5,931 bases of DNA. It comes from an uncultured Oscillospiraceae bacterium (lineage in GTDB: Bacteria > Bacillota > Clostridia > Oscillospirales > Oscillospiraceae). The notes under the pieces were generated by a model, which did no database searches, was not told where the DNA came from, and saw only the letters and a list, made by a program, of their open reading frames with translations. Positions 5,201-5,931 of this stretch are shown piece by piece. Location: contig CAKTOH010000041.1 of NCBI GenBank assembly GCA_934589705.1, positions 1-5,931 of the forward strand, read 5' to 3'. Position 1 is the stretch's first letter; every line of letters begins with the position of its first letter. The position numbers and the translations under genes were made by a program.

Positions 5201-5931
5201 ATATTATCCTCGCAGTAAGGCATTCTGATGGTCTCGCAGATGGTTTCTCCCGTCTTCCGGTTCAACTGCACGACCCGAATTTGCCCCGGCGCAATGCCGT
5301 GTTCGACCCAATCCATCATTGCTTTCATTCCGTCGGATTCAGAGATGCCGGGGCCGTTGCCGATGCAGTTGCCGTGGTTATCGCCGGGGCCGATATACAG
5401 TCTGCAAAAGTCCTGAACTGCCTGATCGCCCATGATCTGACGCATCCTTCTGTAGTAATCCAGCGTTCCATCCACGGGGATCAGCGGGTCGTCCAGGCCA
5501 TGGTCGATCATGAGCTTTCCGCCGTGAGCCGCAAACGGGCGCAGATCCGGATCATCCGCACCGGCCTTTGGAAAGGCGGCAATGCTTTTATCGAACAGCT
5601 CTTCAAATTCCGCTTTTGTAATGCTGCGGAACTCTGCCTTGGGGTCGTTTAAGACCCAGCGTGCATAGGTGTCGCACAGCGCAAAGGGCTTTGCCCGCAG
5701 GAACGGAAGAATGAAGGAAATGGAAAAAATCGGCAGCCCAATGCACCAATGCACTGAGCCGGGACGAAAGCCGTACCAAAGCCGCTCTCCGCTGCTCCGG
5801 CAAGGTCCGTCCCACATATCCTTCACCACAGCGGCGTCCGCCTCCGTGATGACACCCTGTTTGGTTTTTTGTCCAACCAGTGTAAAAGGATCGATTTCTA
5901 CCCGCTGACTTAATTTGTAATAGGCATCTTT
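5197..5931 (-). CDS. tannase/feruloyl esterase family protein, C-terminal part
   Basis: An open frame of 244 codons enters from the right edge without a stop, so the gene is partial and its true start lies outside. It is the C-terminal half of a tannase/feruloyl-esterase (alpha/beta hydrolase) protein, enzymes that cleave galloyl or hydroxycinnamoyl esters of plant phenolics. Visible family marks in order are DPFTLVGQKTKQGVITEADA, DGPCRSSGERLWYGFRPG, HGLDDPLI with the triad-type Asp (residue 148 of the fragment) and PGDNHGNC with the triad-type His (186). The nucleophilic serine would lie upstream of the window. In fungal relatives a Cys directly follows this His and bonds to a Cys beside the serine; here the nearest Cys is three residues on (189). 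Its stop overlaps the rhaB start, placing it in the same operon. Substrate is unknown. Confidence 0.85.
   Translation of the reverse strand, partial: KDAYYKLSQRVEIDPFTLVGQKTKQGVITEADAAVVKDMWDGPCRSSGERLWYGFRPGSVHWCIGLPIFSISFILPFLRAKPFALCDTYARWVLNDPKAEFRSITKAEFEELFDKSIAAFPKAGADDPDLRPFAAHGGKLMIDHGLDDPLIPVDGTLDYYRRMRQIMGDQAVQDFCRLYIGPGDNHGNCIGNGPGISESDGMKAMMDWVEHGIAPGQIRVVQLNRKTGETICETIRMPYCEDNI

Noticed and set aside
5827..5829. GTG as start of the esterase
   Set aside because: The frame stays open to the window edge and the upstream residues (DPFTLVGQKTKQGVITEADA) are typical tannase-family sequence, so the gene is simply cut by the window.

Overview
The window reads as chromosomal DNA from a Gram-positive anaerobe of the Clostridia, most likely a gut Oscillospirales/Lachnospirales-type bacterium. 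This rests on strong AGGAGG-type ribosome binding sites, a TnpV-family gene of the clostridial Tn4451 type, and an intergenic tandem-hairpin repeat of a style I associate with Oscillospiraceae genomes. The taxon is inferred; there is no rRNA or other marker gene.

Right two thirds (1580-5931): one minus-strand operon, transcribed right to left. The order is the C-terminal part of a tannase/feruloyl-esterase-family esterase (cut by the right edge), rhamnulokinase (rhaB), an AraA/FucI-type ketol isomerase, and L-rhamnulose-1-phosphate aldolase (rhaD). Spacing is tight: a 4-base stop/start overlap, then 49 bases, then 13 bases. The last three genes give a full route from L-rhamnose to dihydroxyacetone phosphate and L-lactaldehyde, provided the isomerase accepts L-rhamnose; no classical RhaA is present. 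The esterase at the head suggests the cell removes phenolic acyl groups (galloyl, feruloyl) from plant material and burns the deoxysugar. The 3' end of rhaB has been replaced by a triple-hairpin repeat, so the kinase loses its usual C-terminal tail.

Middle (1158-1579): an apparent small transcription unit on the minus strand. A promoter matching the full consensus (TTGACA, 17 bases, TATAAT) starts 6 bases past the rhaD stop. About 160 bases follow, containing a Shine-Dalgarno plus an ATG-TAA start-stop codon pair and ending in a long hairpin with a T-rich tail. It is either a small RNA or an attenuator leader. A second promoter then serves tnpV.

Left (1-1157): tnpV with its own ribosome binding site and terminator, an AT-rich array of at least six degenerate copies of a CCCCTCACTT-type unit (about 270-745), and an unassigned GC-rich, hairpin-rich end. 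An 18-base exact direct repeat (235-252 and 1332-1349) brackets the array and tnpV and may mark a small mobile or recombined segment.
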